From contig JACGZH010000001.1 of the NCBI GenBank assembly GCA_014706385.1, forward strand, positions 2,148,501-2,212,500: a DNA stretch of 64,000 nt, given 5' to 3'. The first letter of the stretch is position 1, and every line of letters begins with the position of its first letter. Below the pieces are notes generated by a model. It ran no database searches. It was not told the origin of the DNA and saw only the letters and a list, made by a program, of their open reading frames with translations. The position numbers and the translations under genes are program-made. This stretch comes from Phaffia rhodozyma (lineage: Eukaryota > Basidiomycota > Tremellomycetes > Cystofilobasidiales > Mrakiaceae). Below, piece after piece: positions 24,697 through 35,828 of the stretch.

Positions 24697-27171
24697 ATGT
24701 CGTTTAAAGACGCCAAGGAGTCTTTTGTCTCGGGTGGAACAGGGTCATCTATAGGGACGATCAACGCTGTTACAGGTGTTGGACTCGTCAGTATGCTCTC
24801 TTCCTTTCTTAAATTCCTTTTCTCTTTTGGCCTTTGCTTCTGTTCTCTTCATCTTTTTCTTTCTGCAGAGACAACATTAATGGCTCTCACGGTGGAAAGT
24901 TTGACTGATTGAGGGCTGATATTTTGATTGTCCATAGGCATCTTATCTCCTTTACTCTTGCTTGTACCATAAGTTCAACTCGTCATTCCCATCAATATCC
25001 TCATCGGTGCCAACATCAACATTCACGTCAACACCAACGTTCTCGGCTGTCGGAAGATTTCTGTTTGAATACGCGACATCCGTTCTTCCACTTCTCTTGG
25101 CGCTCACCATCTACTCTGGCGAACCTTGGTCGTTTGTAGGCTCTCTCGTTGGGCTGGCTATTGCATCCTGGGCGGTTCCCGTTGTTACTGGAGGCATGAA
25201 TAGCCTGAAGCCGGTCAGTCTAGAGATTGCCAGAGAGAGAGATGAGGGATTAAGGAGAAGGAGGTTCTTGGCAGCGGATGAGGACGAGGATGAAGATGAG
25301 ATTGAGGTGGACGAGAAAGATGAAGAGGAAGAGAGAGTAGACGGAAAAGACACAGGTCAAGAGTATGTCCTTGTAGAAAAATTAGAGGATGAGATACAGG
25401 ACCCTCCAGATATGGATACGCTCAAGCGAGCCGTCAAACGAGCCACCATGGATAAACCTCTCGGCAGGAGCCCTCGGAAGAAGAGTTCGCTCAAACAAAA
25501 TTCCAATGAGACCAAGGTGAAAATTGAGGCGGTGGAACCGCGCTCGCCGACACAGTCCTTCCTGACGGTTTATCGGGCACATATGATGGTCATCACTGTG
25601 CTTTCTATCCTCGCTGTAGACTTCAATATCTTCCCAAGAGAGTTTGGGAAGACAGAGTTGTTTGGCACCTCGGTCGTTCGTTTCCTCTTCCTAATCTCTG
25701 CCGTCGTTTTCTAGCGTGTGTTATGTGTATGCGCTAGTTGCAGAACTAACTTCTTTCATCTTGTCGGCTCTTATTCGATGGGCTGTGTGAACAATCTCTA
25801 GATGGACGTCGGTGTTGGTTCTTTTGTCATGTCTTTGGGGATCATCTCGGCTAGACCATTTCTTCGGCCGGCATCGTCGTCGACTCGACCAATTAGCATC
25901 ATTCCTGCTGTACTGACGTCCATTAGAAAAAACGCATGGACAGTCGTAATGGGGCTTGTAAGGGTGGCTATGGTAAAAGGTGCTAAATACCCTGTATGTG
26001 ACAACGCTCCATCGGACTTAGTTGGTTTTGGTCTACGTTCTTCTCACTCGATTTTTTCTTTCTTGGGTTCTTCCTTCGGTACACAGGAGCACGTCACAGA
26101 GTACGGCGTTCATTGGAACTTTTTCTTTACTATGGGACTCGTCCCTCCATTTGGCGTACTCATCTATCCGCTCACCCGATACCTCAACTTTTCGGCTTTC
26201 GGAATCATCCTTACCCTTGGTAAATACGCTTTTCCCTCCGCGCTCGTCTGCTTTCTTATCTTTACTCTTCTTCGTCCATCTATTGATCTCTCTCTCTCTA
26301 CCCTTCTACTTTCTCTCTTTTCACTCGACGATAGTCCATCAGGCGTTGCTCTCCTTCTACGGACTCGAGCAATGGGCGATCAACAGTCCACGAACCAACC
26401 TCTTGACGATGAACAAAGAGGGCATCGTTTCCTTCCCAGGCTATCTCGCTCTCTATCTTCTCGGTCTCGATCTCGGACAATACATCCTACCTCCCTCGGC
26501 AAGATTTGCCTACAGTTTACGTCGTCCCACGTCAAAAACGATATCTAAACCTGGGTCTCTCGTACCCGTGCTTGTTGGTCTGTCGGCGGTATGGTGGACG
26601 CTTCTCTGGATCACAATGGGTTGTGGAGTAGATGGCTGGGGCGTTCAGGTTAGCCGGCGACTGGTAAGAATCTCTTGTCGTTTCTCGTAGTGTTATTCTT
26701 TATCTAGTCTGCCCTGTTCGACTAACACGCTATTTTTCGGTTTACTTTAATTTACAGGCAAATCTGCCATACGTTCTATGGATTACAGCGTTCAACACTA
26801 CATTTCTCTTAGGTTACCTTGCGATTCAACTAGCGTTCGAGCCAACTACAATTGAATCTTCCAGAGAGATTGTGTCGAATCGAGGTGCGAGTGTGCCGCT
26901 TCTGTTGGCTGCTGGTAACACGAACGCTCAGCTTGTCTTCCTGATTGTATGTGACCCACCGAGTTTGCTTTCCTAAATCTCGTTTCTTCATCCCTTAACT
27001 CGGATTGCTCCCCCCTATGTTCTTCTACAGGCAAATCTGTTGACCGGCCTGACTAACTTGTCAATTAATAGTCTGGAAATGACTAATGTACAGGCCGTGG
27101 GAATTCTGATCGCCTATAGTGGCGCAGTCTATGGAATTGCCTGGATGCTACGTGAAAAGAAACGACTATAA
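24697..27171 (+). CDS. GWT1: GPI inositol acyltransferase Gwt1 (PIG-W homolog)
   Basis: Multi-pass ER protein that acylates the inositol of GlcN-PI in GPI-anchor synthesis; in fungi it is needed for wall mannoproteins and is the target of Gwt1 inhibitors. Start ATG at 24697 gives MSFKDAKESFVSGGTGSSIG, matching the family's KExFVSGxxG start. Further conserved pieces: FLTVYRAHMMVITVLSILAVDFNIFPREFGKTELFG split over the exon ending about 25672, MDVGVGSFVMSLGIISARP at 25801, HVTEYGVHWNFFFTMGLVP at about 26092, SFYGLEQWAINSPRTNL and GIVSFPGYLALYLLGLDLGQ near 26350-26470, and a final NVQAVGILIAYSGAVYG ending at 27171. Many hydrophobic segments are visible. A long acidic loop (about 25275-25345) followed by basic residues interrupts the N-terminal third. 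The introns are short. Confidence 0.93.
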
Positions 27172-27433
27172 AATGAACAGTCTAATGAATTAACATGGTC
27201 AAGCAGGCTGTGTTAAAGAGCTAGAGCAGGTGGACTGAGAAAACGATGCCAGATGAAGAACGAGCATCAGGTATTGCAATGTGAATTTCGACTAATTAGA
27301 AGGAATCCAATTGAAAGGTTTCGTCCGGTTACACCGGCTGACGAACGGACCGACCGCCGAACACACCTTGATCTCCATCTACCTTGAAATCTCCGACACC
27401 CAAGCAACCATCCATCACCATCACTCGTCAACC

Positions 27434-29503
27434 ATGCATCCTATATATTTACCCAAGTCCAAGCTTTCAATACCAAAATCAGTTCTTCCTTCAGGAATCT
27501 GTCGGCCTTTCGTCTTCATACTAAAGGAGTTTTCCACGGCAGCTGCTGAAATCTCTTATGATTCGACTCAGGGCAACCCAGGTGTGACACCTCACAGAGG
27601 ACCATCTATACCTTCTGGGCTCAGCCTGGCGGACTCGATCATGAGTAAGCTCTCCTTTTGTTCAGGTTCCTTTCCGTAGACATCTCTCACCAACGCTGAC
27701 TCTCTTATGTCCGGAAGAGAAACAACACGTTCGCTCAGAAAGTCTGTCTAGCTTCTTGAACCAACGGCCGCCCAACAAGTCGAGTCCTCCGTCCTCGGAC
27801 CGTACATTCTATGAATCGAGATCATCTCGTACACCGCTCTCAAGACCAAGACCTTCTCCTCCTAAAACAAGTGTAGCTCCGCCTGGTATCTCTCAAAGAT
27901 CTTCTGATCGGCTGTCCTCCAGTAGTCAGTCTTGCTCTCTCCTGTCTCTCCTTGATCATCTTCTCCGGTATTCTATTGTTGACACCAGTCTATATGCTGC
28001 CTCGAAGGTACCTCTTACCAATTAATCGATCCTCAATCAACAATTACCGTTTTTTCTCAACCTTTTCTCTCTCCTTCTCGCGCTTCATCGGGAAAGAAGA
28101 TCGATACTCCCAGCACAACATTCACTCTAACATGTCCATCTCTAGGCATCGACCGAAAGACGTTCTCGGCCCGATGGGTTCGAGATTCTGATGTCTCGTT
28201 ATATTCTGTTGATGCTTCAACTCGACAAAAGAAACACCAGAGTGACGAGCCAGATCCTACCATCCGATTGATCGACGAAGATTCGACCAAGCGTCCGATC
28301 ACAGTGGTAAACGTTTCGGAACTGAAAGCGATGGGTGAGACCGTGGCTGCTGAACTAGGACCTTGCCTGAAGTTTCGGTGGGAGGGCACCGGTCTTCGAA
28401 AGAACTCACAGTCCGCCAAGGCACTTGCTAGAAGGATGGTCGGGGCAAATATATACTCTTTGATTCCTTTGGTCTTCCTCTCGCGCACCAAAGAAGAAGC
28501 ACCGTTGGTACCGAAATCAATCCCGTGGGTAGCGTCGGATTTAAAAGACCTCCAGACGCTCTGGACGTCTTACGAGGATTTTAAGTTTACACCTCGAGCA
28601 CTCCATACTGTACTTCGACAGCTAGCTACCCATGGGATTGCTTTTATACGAGACGTACCTACAGATCAGACAGAGAACGATACGTGTGAGCTTCGAGCGC
28701 TGGCCAATCGTATAGGAGAGCTCAGGCATACGTTCTACGGACAGACGTGGGACGTCAGATCGCTAGGCGATCGAGGAAGGAACGTAGCTTATACAGACGT
28801 TCCATTGGGACTTCACATGGATCTCTTGTGAGATGTTTTTCTCACTTCTACTCAGACTTTCTTACACGAGTCAAACTGACAGCAAACGCATACCTTTTCC
28901 TCTCCTAGGTACTTTCAAAACCCTCCGCAGCTTCAATTTCTTCATTCTCTTCGAGCTCGAGCGAAAGGCGGAGCGTCCTATTTTGTTGATTCCTTCCGTG
29001 CAGCTGAAGACCTTCGACAGCGCAAACCCGACGTCTTCCGAAAACTGACGATGGCTAAGGTACCTTATCATTATATCAACGACGCGCATCATCTTGAGCA
29101 CTCTCACCCCATCATCGAACTCTATCCTCCTCCCACACGTATTGTTCATAATGGGACTCTTGATGTTCAGAGGGAGATCAAGCACGTCAATTATTCACCG
29201 CCATTCCAAGCTCCTTTTCCTCCTGATCCGAACTCCTCGGAGGTAGCGATGGATGCCTTGAAGGCGTTTGCGAAAGAATTGAGAGATCCCAAGTTGGTTT
29301 TCGAGCTTACACTTAAAGAAGGCGAATGTGTAGTGTTTGACAACAGACGGGTACTGCATGCTCGAAGGGGATTCAAGGAGATCGAGGACAGTGGCCTGAG
29401 AGATGGGCCGCAGAGATGGTTGAAAGGGTGTTATGTTGATGGAGACGCGGCGTGGGATCGGCTGAGGGTTTTGGAGGGTGAAAAACGTAGAGGAGAGTGG
29501 TGA
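27434..29503 (+). CDS. Gamma-butyrobetaine / trimethyllysine dioxygenase family protein (carnitine synthesis)
   Basis: Fe(II)/2-oxoglutarate-dependent dioxygenase of the TauD/TfdA fold, in the BBOX1/TMLH branch that carries out the hydroxylations of carnitine synthesis, normally mitochondrial. The ATG at 27434 gives a Ser/Lys-containing N-terminus compatible with mitochondrial targeting. A first domain like that of BBOX1 is seen in FSARWVRDSDVSLYSVDAST and KFRWEGTGLRKNS. The catalytic domain includes HTVLRQLATHGIAFIRDVP, RIGELRHTFYGQTWDVRS, the iron ligands HMD in LGLHMDLL, GGASYFVDSFRAAEDLR, and the distal histidine in DNRRVLHARRGF. It ends GCYVDGDAAWDRLRVLEGEK and stops at 29503. The WD..R.RVL ending is shared by both hydroxylases of the pathway, so the exact step is undecided. 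Early exons (27434-28140) are less certain than the rest. Confidence 0.87.
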
Positions 29504-29815
29504 TCGAATGCTTAGCTATGGAATATTGTATTACTTTATATATCTTCTTTCTAAGAATGTGTGCAGAAGAAAGCTTGACGCTTTTTCAGAGAGAATAGAG
29601 CCATAAGATCCAGATGAAAATAAGCCGGACAAGATACAGAAACCATCATATGAAAAAACAAGCAGTACAACTTTTAGTTGATCAAAGAAGAGAGGAGAGG
29701 GGATATATAGGGTCTGATGACTGGGAACGATATTAAGTCGAAAGAGAGACGGCTGACAACAAGGGAAAATTACAACTTCCAGGTTCTTTACGTTTACAAA
29801 AGTACATACATGATT
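29504..29815. other. Convergent gap
   Basis: 312 bases between tail-to-tail genes. A/T-rich with TATATAT-like stretches near 29530-29550 that may help 3' end formation. No gene. Confidence 0.5.
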
Positions 29816-31420
29816 TTACCCTCCATCCTCGCTCTGCTCGGAATCATCCCAACTTCTGACGCTTCTTCTCCTCCTCTCCCTACCAACCAGAGCACTGACC
29901 GTTCGTCTCTTGACCAACTCGGCAAGTAACCATTTGCCTCCTACTTCGGCCAAGTCTGGACATGGTTTGTTTTTCCCATCAAGCACGACCACTCCTCTTT
30001 TACCTAACATGATAGCCCATTCTCTGATTATTCCGTTCGTTCCTGCGCTCGATGCTCCTCCGCTACCTCCATTGGGACTGTGGACCCAGTTGAACTTTGT
30101 GAATGTCAGGCTGGATAACGAGGGAAGAACCGACGGATGGGACAAGTCGGACATGAGACGTTTGTAGCCTTCGGTCGCAGGTTTTGAGTTCGGAGGTCGC
30201 GGAAGGATGACATGTCGGAGCTTGGAGGGAGGTGGGGGCGGAGCTGGACGAACGGAGGTCTCAGCAGGAACAGGAGGTGGAATCGGATCAAAGAACGAGA
30301 GTGAAGGTGGTGTGTTATGTGGGAAAGTTTCAAACTGAAGGCTCTCTAACGAAGGGCATATTAAGAGAGTATTTTCCGGAAAAGGCAAGGCTGGCTGGGG
30401 GAAATCTGGAAGATGGATAAACGTCAATGACTTTAACTTCCATCCGTGCTTCTGGAGAAGAGGCGTCGTCAAGTCCCACTCTGTCGAATGATACGATGTG
30501 AGGTGCAGGGAAGTTAACTCAGGTAGATCCGAATCAATGAGCGCCTGGAGTAATAGACTTGACCGAATGCCGATTAGAGAGAGATGTTGTAGGTTCTTCA
30601 AGTAGAGCATTGGCTGTGGATTGTTTTCTATGAATTCGTCTGACGGCGGCATATCCACTCCTCCACCTCCTACAACACTAAGTTCTTCCAGAGCTGGGAG
30701 GCCCTCTAGAAGGGAAACAAGTGGGTCTACCCCTCTTCCATCAATGACTCCATTCATAAGCATTCCTAAGCCTTTCAGCCGTTTGAGGTTCGAGCTAAGC
30801 TCGCTCTCCTTCAACGCTCGAAGGAATATTCCTCTTGAAAGCATCAGACCTCCTTCTCCAGAAGGTAAGACAAGAGTTTCGACGGATGGAACAAGTGGAA
30901 TTAGTTGACAAAGCAGTTGACTTTGCATCCACGGTCGATGAACGATATCCGCCAAACGAGAGACAGAGGAGGAAGAGGATGCAGAGACAGGTTTGGCTTC
31001 GTAACAGAGGTGGGAAAGATCGAGTGTTCGAACATAAGCACCTGGAAGAGAATGGGGAGAATGTCGAAGATCATCCCACTTTTTGTCGGCGGAAACAAGA
31101 ATAGATGTGAACTGGTGTAGAGATTGAGGTGTGGGGAGGTAAGGGTCTATGAACAAGTACTTCCATGCTGCCTTCTATAGGATATGACAGATAAAAGAGA
31201 GGGGTCAGAACATTGAACCTTTCGCTCAGAGCTGAAACAAAGAAGGTTCCATCGCACACACCTTCCAGCCTCTACAGACCTGAACGACTATCTTTCGTCG
31301 ATCTCGAAGTTCTCGCCTCCCATGCTCCGCCATCGCTTTCTCCTGTGCTGGGGGTCCTACTCCGAAGAACAAGACATCGGCCCATATTTCCATAGGGATA
31401 ACTAGCTTGAAGGCCGACAT
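29816..31420 (-). CDS. F-box protein with leucine-rich repeat-like region
   Basis: Likely substrate adaptor of an SCF ubiquitin ligase; the substrate is unknown. Two exons: 31262-31420 and 29816-31174, joined across an intron with donor GTGTGT and acceptor CCTATAG. Exon 1 begins MSAFKLVIPMEIWADVLFF, and across the junction reads VCRGWKKAAWKYLFIDPYLP, which together fit an F-box-like motif. The long second exon has irregular leucine-rich segments (LKRLKGLGMLMNGVID, LPALEELSVVGGGG, LKNLQHLSLIGI, DLPELTSLHLTSYH, WKLKSLTFIHLPDF, CPSLESLQFETF), in the manner of fungal F-box/LRR proteins. A Pro-rich insert and a basic C-terminus follow (RERRRRSVRSWDDSEQ). About 505 residues. An upstream exon is possible, but the ATG at 31420 is well placed. 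Confidence 0.75.
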
Positions 31421-31857
31421 CCAGATGGCCTGCTAGGTCTAATTTGACAGCTATTCGTATATTCTGAGATGAAGAACGGCGGGTCCAAGAGCGCTGAGTG
31501 ATAGTTGATGGCGATGGCGATGGCGATGGTGAGGATGATGGTGGTAGTGGTAAGATGTTGATGCGCACGATGGACAAATCGTCGAATCAGAGAAAAACAG
31601 TCGGACTCGGTACCGGGCCGAATTATCATGACTGATTCTTGCCCGTCTCACTCTTTGCCTCGACATCTGATTCTTGATGGCACTAAGCTGTCTCCTTTAC
31701 TTCATTCAGTCTCGCTCGCTTGATAAACGATCTCCTTTTCGTTACACACTCGCATTCGCATAGACAGAACACTATAACATGCATTGATTTTCAATCTTAG
31801 CCATACCTTGGTAGAAATGTAAATGGAAAATTGAGCAAGTGAAGGGCTGTCGATTCA
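31421..31857. other. Gap between F-box start and next minus-strand gene
   Basis: 437 bases. Holds the hexanucleotide repeat and the F-box promoter on the left, and the 3' flank of the unrecognised protein on the right. No gene supported. Confidence 0.5.
31507..31542 (+). repeat. GATGGC hexanucleotide microsatellite
   Basis: Four tandem GATGG(C/T) units followed by degenerate copies, upstream of the F-box start codon and so in its leader or promoter. Confidence 0.8.
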
Positions 31858-34800
31858 TCACTCCCCCGTGATTCTTGATAGCACCCACCCCACTAATTGC
31901 CTCAAAGCTGTCAGTCTCCGACTGAAAGCATCCTGGTTAATCAGCTGCTTTGTGTATGATAGAAACTGGTCGAGTGTTGTGAAACTGTAGGACGATGTCG
32001 GAGAGAGGCTGCCAGAGCCGTGAGTCGAGCTCGGAAGAGGAGGTTGGAAGATAGGGACGTGAACGAAGTTAGGTCGAAGAGGAGAATGTTCTGCACTGGA
32101 GCGCGTATGAATGTAGTCTTGGGTGGTGGAGGGTGAACGAGAACGATAGGCGATTGATGAGGAGATATCAAAAGGTGTGGCAGACGTAGTATCGGACAGA
32201 GACGAAGGAGAAGCAGAAGCAGAAGCAGAAGCAGAACCCGACGTCGCGAACGATGAAACCGCGCGCGTAACTGAAACAGCAGACAAACGTTCTGGTGAAG
32301 ATAGCGGCAACGGTGATGTCGATGGAGGAACAAAAGGAGCCTGCCAAGCTGATATGGGTCGCTGGTACCCTGTCTCACATCGTTCCAATGCCCGTTGAAT
32401 CATCTCGTTCTTTCCTCTCATCTCTACTGCCATCTCGATCATGCCCGATCGTAGTGCTCTGATCTCTGATCCAATGGAAAACAAAAGCCAGAACGTCAGG
32501 AGAAGGAAAGGTAATCTTGACCAGGATAAAGATGCAGGGGTCGGATTCGACTTTGATGCAAGTGGGGGACTAGTGAGAGGCATAACGGAAAGATGTGGTG
32601 TCGCTAAAGCTGGAAGGGAGTGCGTGACTGAACGGACTACACTCTTCGATGTAGTGTTAACGAAGGATGGAGATGAAGATTTCGCGTCAATTGAGAGGAA
32701 GTATCCTATAACGTAGAAATAAATGAAGCTTGAGCAAGGTGAAGAACTCAGAGAGACAAGAATTCAAAATAAAACTGACCATCTATCACATGGACCGTGA
32801 TTTCTTCCCATTTGACCTCGTTTTCAAAGCTTGGTAACCCGAGTTGGAACCCTTCACCCGCTGTTGCCTTGTTCGATCTCCTATCCCAGTTCAATGGACT
32901 ACCTTTTTTCTGGGATCGAAGCCCATCTATTGAACTCCTCAGTCCAGACACAGTATAAAGCACCTCCAGCTGTCCTCCTACTTCCCTTGTCTCGTCATCT
33001 AATCCAACTCTTATGTAGCCTAAAGCGCCAGCAACAATATCTGAACCTGGGTCGAGTGCCGGATCTTTCTGAAGAGTGAAAGGTAACGAGACTCCATCAA
33101 CGTGAATGGAAACGATTTGAACAAAAGGCACTGTGTTGAGCGCAGGAGTAGAAGTAACGGACGAGACGGAAGGTCCGGCGATGATGCCGAATTCAAAAAA
33201 TGCGTCTTCTTCGTGTAAAGACGTTGAAGGATTAGATGGAGACAACGAGACTTTCATCCTAGAAAGTTGATTCCACAACTTGGGTTCGCCCTTCTGGGCA
33301 GAGTCGATGGAAAGAAACGTATCCATATAGACAGAGAGGATCGATCTTGATCCAGTGAAAGGAACGAGAGATTCACTCGAGGAAAGCTGAGCAGCCAGAG
33401 AAGTAGAGGCGTAAATTTCTAAGGGAGGAGAAGGTTGACGAACGAACAAAGAACTTTTTCTCCGAATAGCTCTAGCTGGCGACATAGTAGCAGAAACTGT
33501 TGATAGATCGGCTTCAGATGTTGAAACAGGAAGACCAACGACGAAAGAGTAAGAAGTTTCGAGATCTACCAAAGAAGATACCCCCCAAGCCTTACCCTCC
33601 CTTTGATCAGGCAGTCTTTCTACTATAGACGGCGGGTACACTTTGACTTGTTTGGGCGCTTGGATCAACCACTCTCTCGCTCTCAGATCCGCTTCAGAAC
33701 CTAACCAGTCCACTTCGATTGCAAACTCTGGCAGCGCAACTTCTCCCGTTGTTGATGGTTTCAAAAGGACCGTTCCAGATACATTGACTACGAAAGGTTC
33801 GCGTGATACGTGGATTTGCGAAATATCTAGGTTTAATCTGAACACCTTGGCTTGATGTCCGCTTGGTAATTCTGCTGGCGCAGATGGATGGAGTGATGGC
33901 GAATTTCCAAGCGGAGATTGATGTTTGACTATAGGAGAACTTGACGGAGAGGGTCTTAGAGAAGTATCGAATGCAGAGAATGACGCGTCCACGCGATCAC
34001 CTAGGTCTACAGAGGAAGGTGGCTGTTGGCGCAGTAGGCTAGGATGGGATGAAGATTCTCCAGATCCTTTTCTAGAAAGTGAATTCTTGGAGACAGATGA
34101 GATCGGTACACGCAGTTTATTCAAAGAAGAAGTAGGGGAAGAATGAAGAGGACTTGGAGAGATGACCAAGGAATCTTCTAGCTGAGGACCAGTCTCTGTG
34201 AAATGGGATTCATCCAGCGGCTGAGGAACAAGGGTTGAGGAGGAGGACAATCCTCGGTTTGCCTGAAGCAACGGAAGATCATCCCAAATGAAATCAGAGG
34301 GTGCATCGACTGAGAAATCTAAATGCCCGGTATTCTCTACCCCTGAATAATGGACTGTGCTTGTCAATTCCCATTCGACCTTCACTTTTATCAGTTCGTC
34401 CTTTCGCTCCTCTCCCATAACGTGATAGATGGTCCTCTGTTGTGTGTTTCTGAGCGCTACAGGCCTGACTGCTCCTGCTCCTATCGAGATGTTGCCAGAA
34501 GATTCATTGAAGGTCATCTGTTGAGGCGCCCATCTTATTTCGAGAGAGGTGGTGCTTTGGAAAGTTCCCTCTAGGATACGGTCTAGCCTATCGATATTTG
34601 ATCTCGATGATGAAGGGCCCGGTAACAAACGAGGAGTCGTCAAGAAGGAGTGTGCAGTGTTGGCCTCTTCTTCTGAAGAAGATGAACCTTGCAACCGAAA
34701 AGAAAGAGTATTTGATAGACAACGAGGAAGTGGTATGGAAATCTACCGGCGAGATTTAAGTGACAGAAATATGAGTATATGCGCAATCGGACGCGGGTAC

Positions 34801-35553
34801 AAATACTATCTGGGGCAAGGAGAGGACTGACCGCATAACGATTCAACGGAGGACGACTCTTGAGAGGTATCAGAAACTCCAACATGATTAACCAGGCCTT
34901 AGACGTTTCCTCGTTCGCTCCACTCTCGATCGGCCGGCCGGCCGATCTGGGCAGGTCTCCCTTACTCTTTCCACCCTCACTGATCAGGCAGACAGAGAAA
35001 TCCTGGATCACAATCTTAACTTTCTGCGATCTGCTCAAAGTCCTAGACGATGTTGATGAAGAAGGAGAAGATTGTATAGTAGTAGGTATATTGAGATATT
35101 GAGCGGCCTCTTGAATTGGTAATGGTGGAGGGGGATTGAGTAGAAGTGCGTTTTGAGGTGACTCCAGAGGGTGGGCTGAAGTGGAGAGCAGTGTGATATT
35201 CTCATCTGTCCGATAGGAATATCGAATTCCAGATTAACAGATCGGTTCAACTCTCTTTGAATGAAACCATGATATAAATTGATGAGATGCTTACCAGGAA
35301 AGAGCAGATGTCTGGCATACCCTCCCTTCCTTATGTTGACCTTGCAGAACAAGCTGACAACAACCCCGTCATGTGCGTCATGACCTATGCTCCTTCCTCC
35401 TTCTGTATAACAAGCGACCACAGCCATTTTGGAGATGAGTCTTGGATGAGGTGTCGACGGTGTCGACGGCGTGAAAGATGCGCTTGACATGGCGAACGTT
35501 TCTTGAAGAGATGTATGAGAAACAGAAGAAGAGCACAAGGTCAATGGTCCCAT
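31858..35553 (-). CDS. Unrecognised large protein with one C-terminal membrane segment
   Basis: I do not recognise the family. Exons on the minus strand: start at 35553 (MGPLTLCSSS) or more likely the in-frame ATG at 35490 (MSSASFTPSTPSTPHPRLIS), then MAVVACYTEGGRSIGHDAHD and KVNIRKGGYARHLLFPG. A second exon near 35210-34840 includes KVKIVIQDFSVCLISEGGKS and LIMLEFLIPLKSRPPLNRYA. A long exon at 32780-34690 is about 640 codons and Ser/Pro-rich, with ordered parts such as LEIRWAPQQMTFNESSGNIS, KVKVEWELTSTVHYSG, VNVSGTVLLKPSTTGEVALP and VQIVSIHVDGVSLPFTLQKD. The last exon has a hydrophobic helix (SRLPFLLLTFWLLFSIGSEI) followed by a Ser/Ala-rich region and FTTLDQFLSYTKQLIN, with the stop at 31858. 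Beta-rich, low-complexity-interrupted, tail-anchored-like layout. About 1,000 residues. Confidence 0.75.
32210..32236 (+). repeat. GCAGAA hexanucleotide repeat in coding sequence
   Basis: About four and a half tandem GCAGAA units. On the coding (minus) strand they give alternating Ser-Ala (SASASASA) after the membrane segment of the unrecognised protein. Confidence 0.8.
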
Positions 35554-35828
35554 TTATATATGCTGTAGATGGTGTCTTGGGTTAATGGTGATGACTGACA
35601 GGTGACGCGTTAGGGTTAAGCCGTCAATCGACACGCGACACGCGACGCGACATCCGACGCGACTGTTTTTGATTTCCATACATCTGCAGACAACGATATC
35701 AACCACCATACATTCCTGCCCGTTCGATCCGTGTTCTTTGAGTTTTCCTCACGCGACTCGGTACTTGTCCAGTTGGTCTTTAACGATATCTTGTCTTTCT
35801 TGCCGAGAGGTTAAAGTGAAGTTCAGCC
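35554..35828. promoter_or_regulatory. Divergent promoter with MCB and CGCGAC repeats
   Basis: Between the unrecognised minus-strand gene and kinesin-5. ACGCGT, the MluI cell-cycle box, is at 35605-35610. A cluster of tandem GACACGC/GACGC units runs from about 35629 to 35663. MCB sites bind MBF-type factors that drive G1/S transcription in fungi, so control of kinesin-5 is a plausible inference. Confidence 0.6.

Noticed and set aside
35608..35620. Telomere-like TTAGGGTTA
   Set aside because: Only one and a half units, in a promoter between housekeeping genes; no array.
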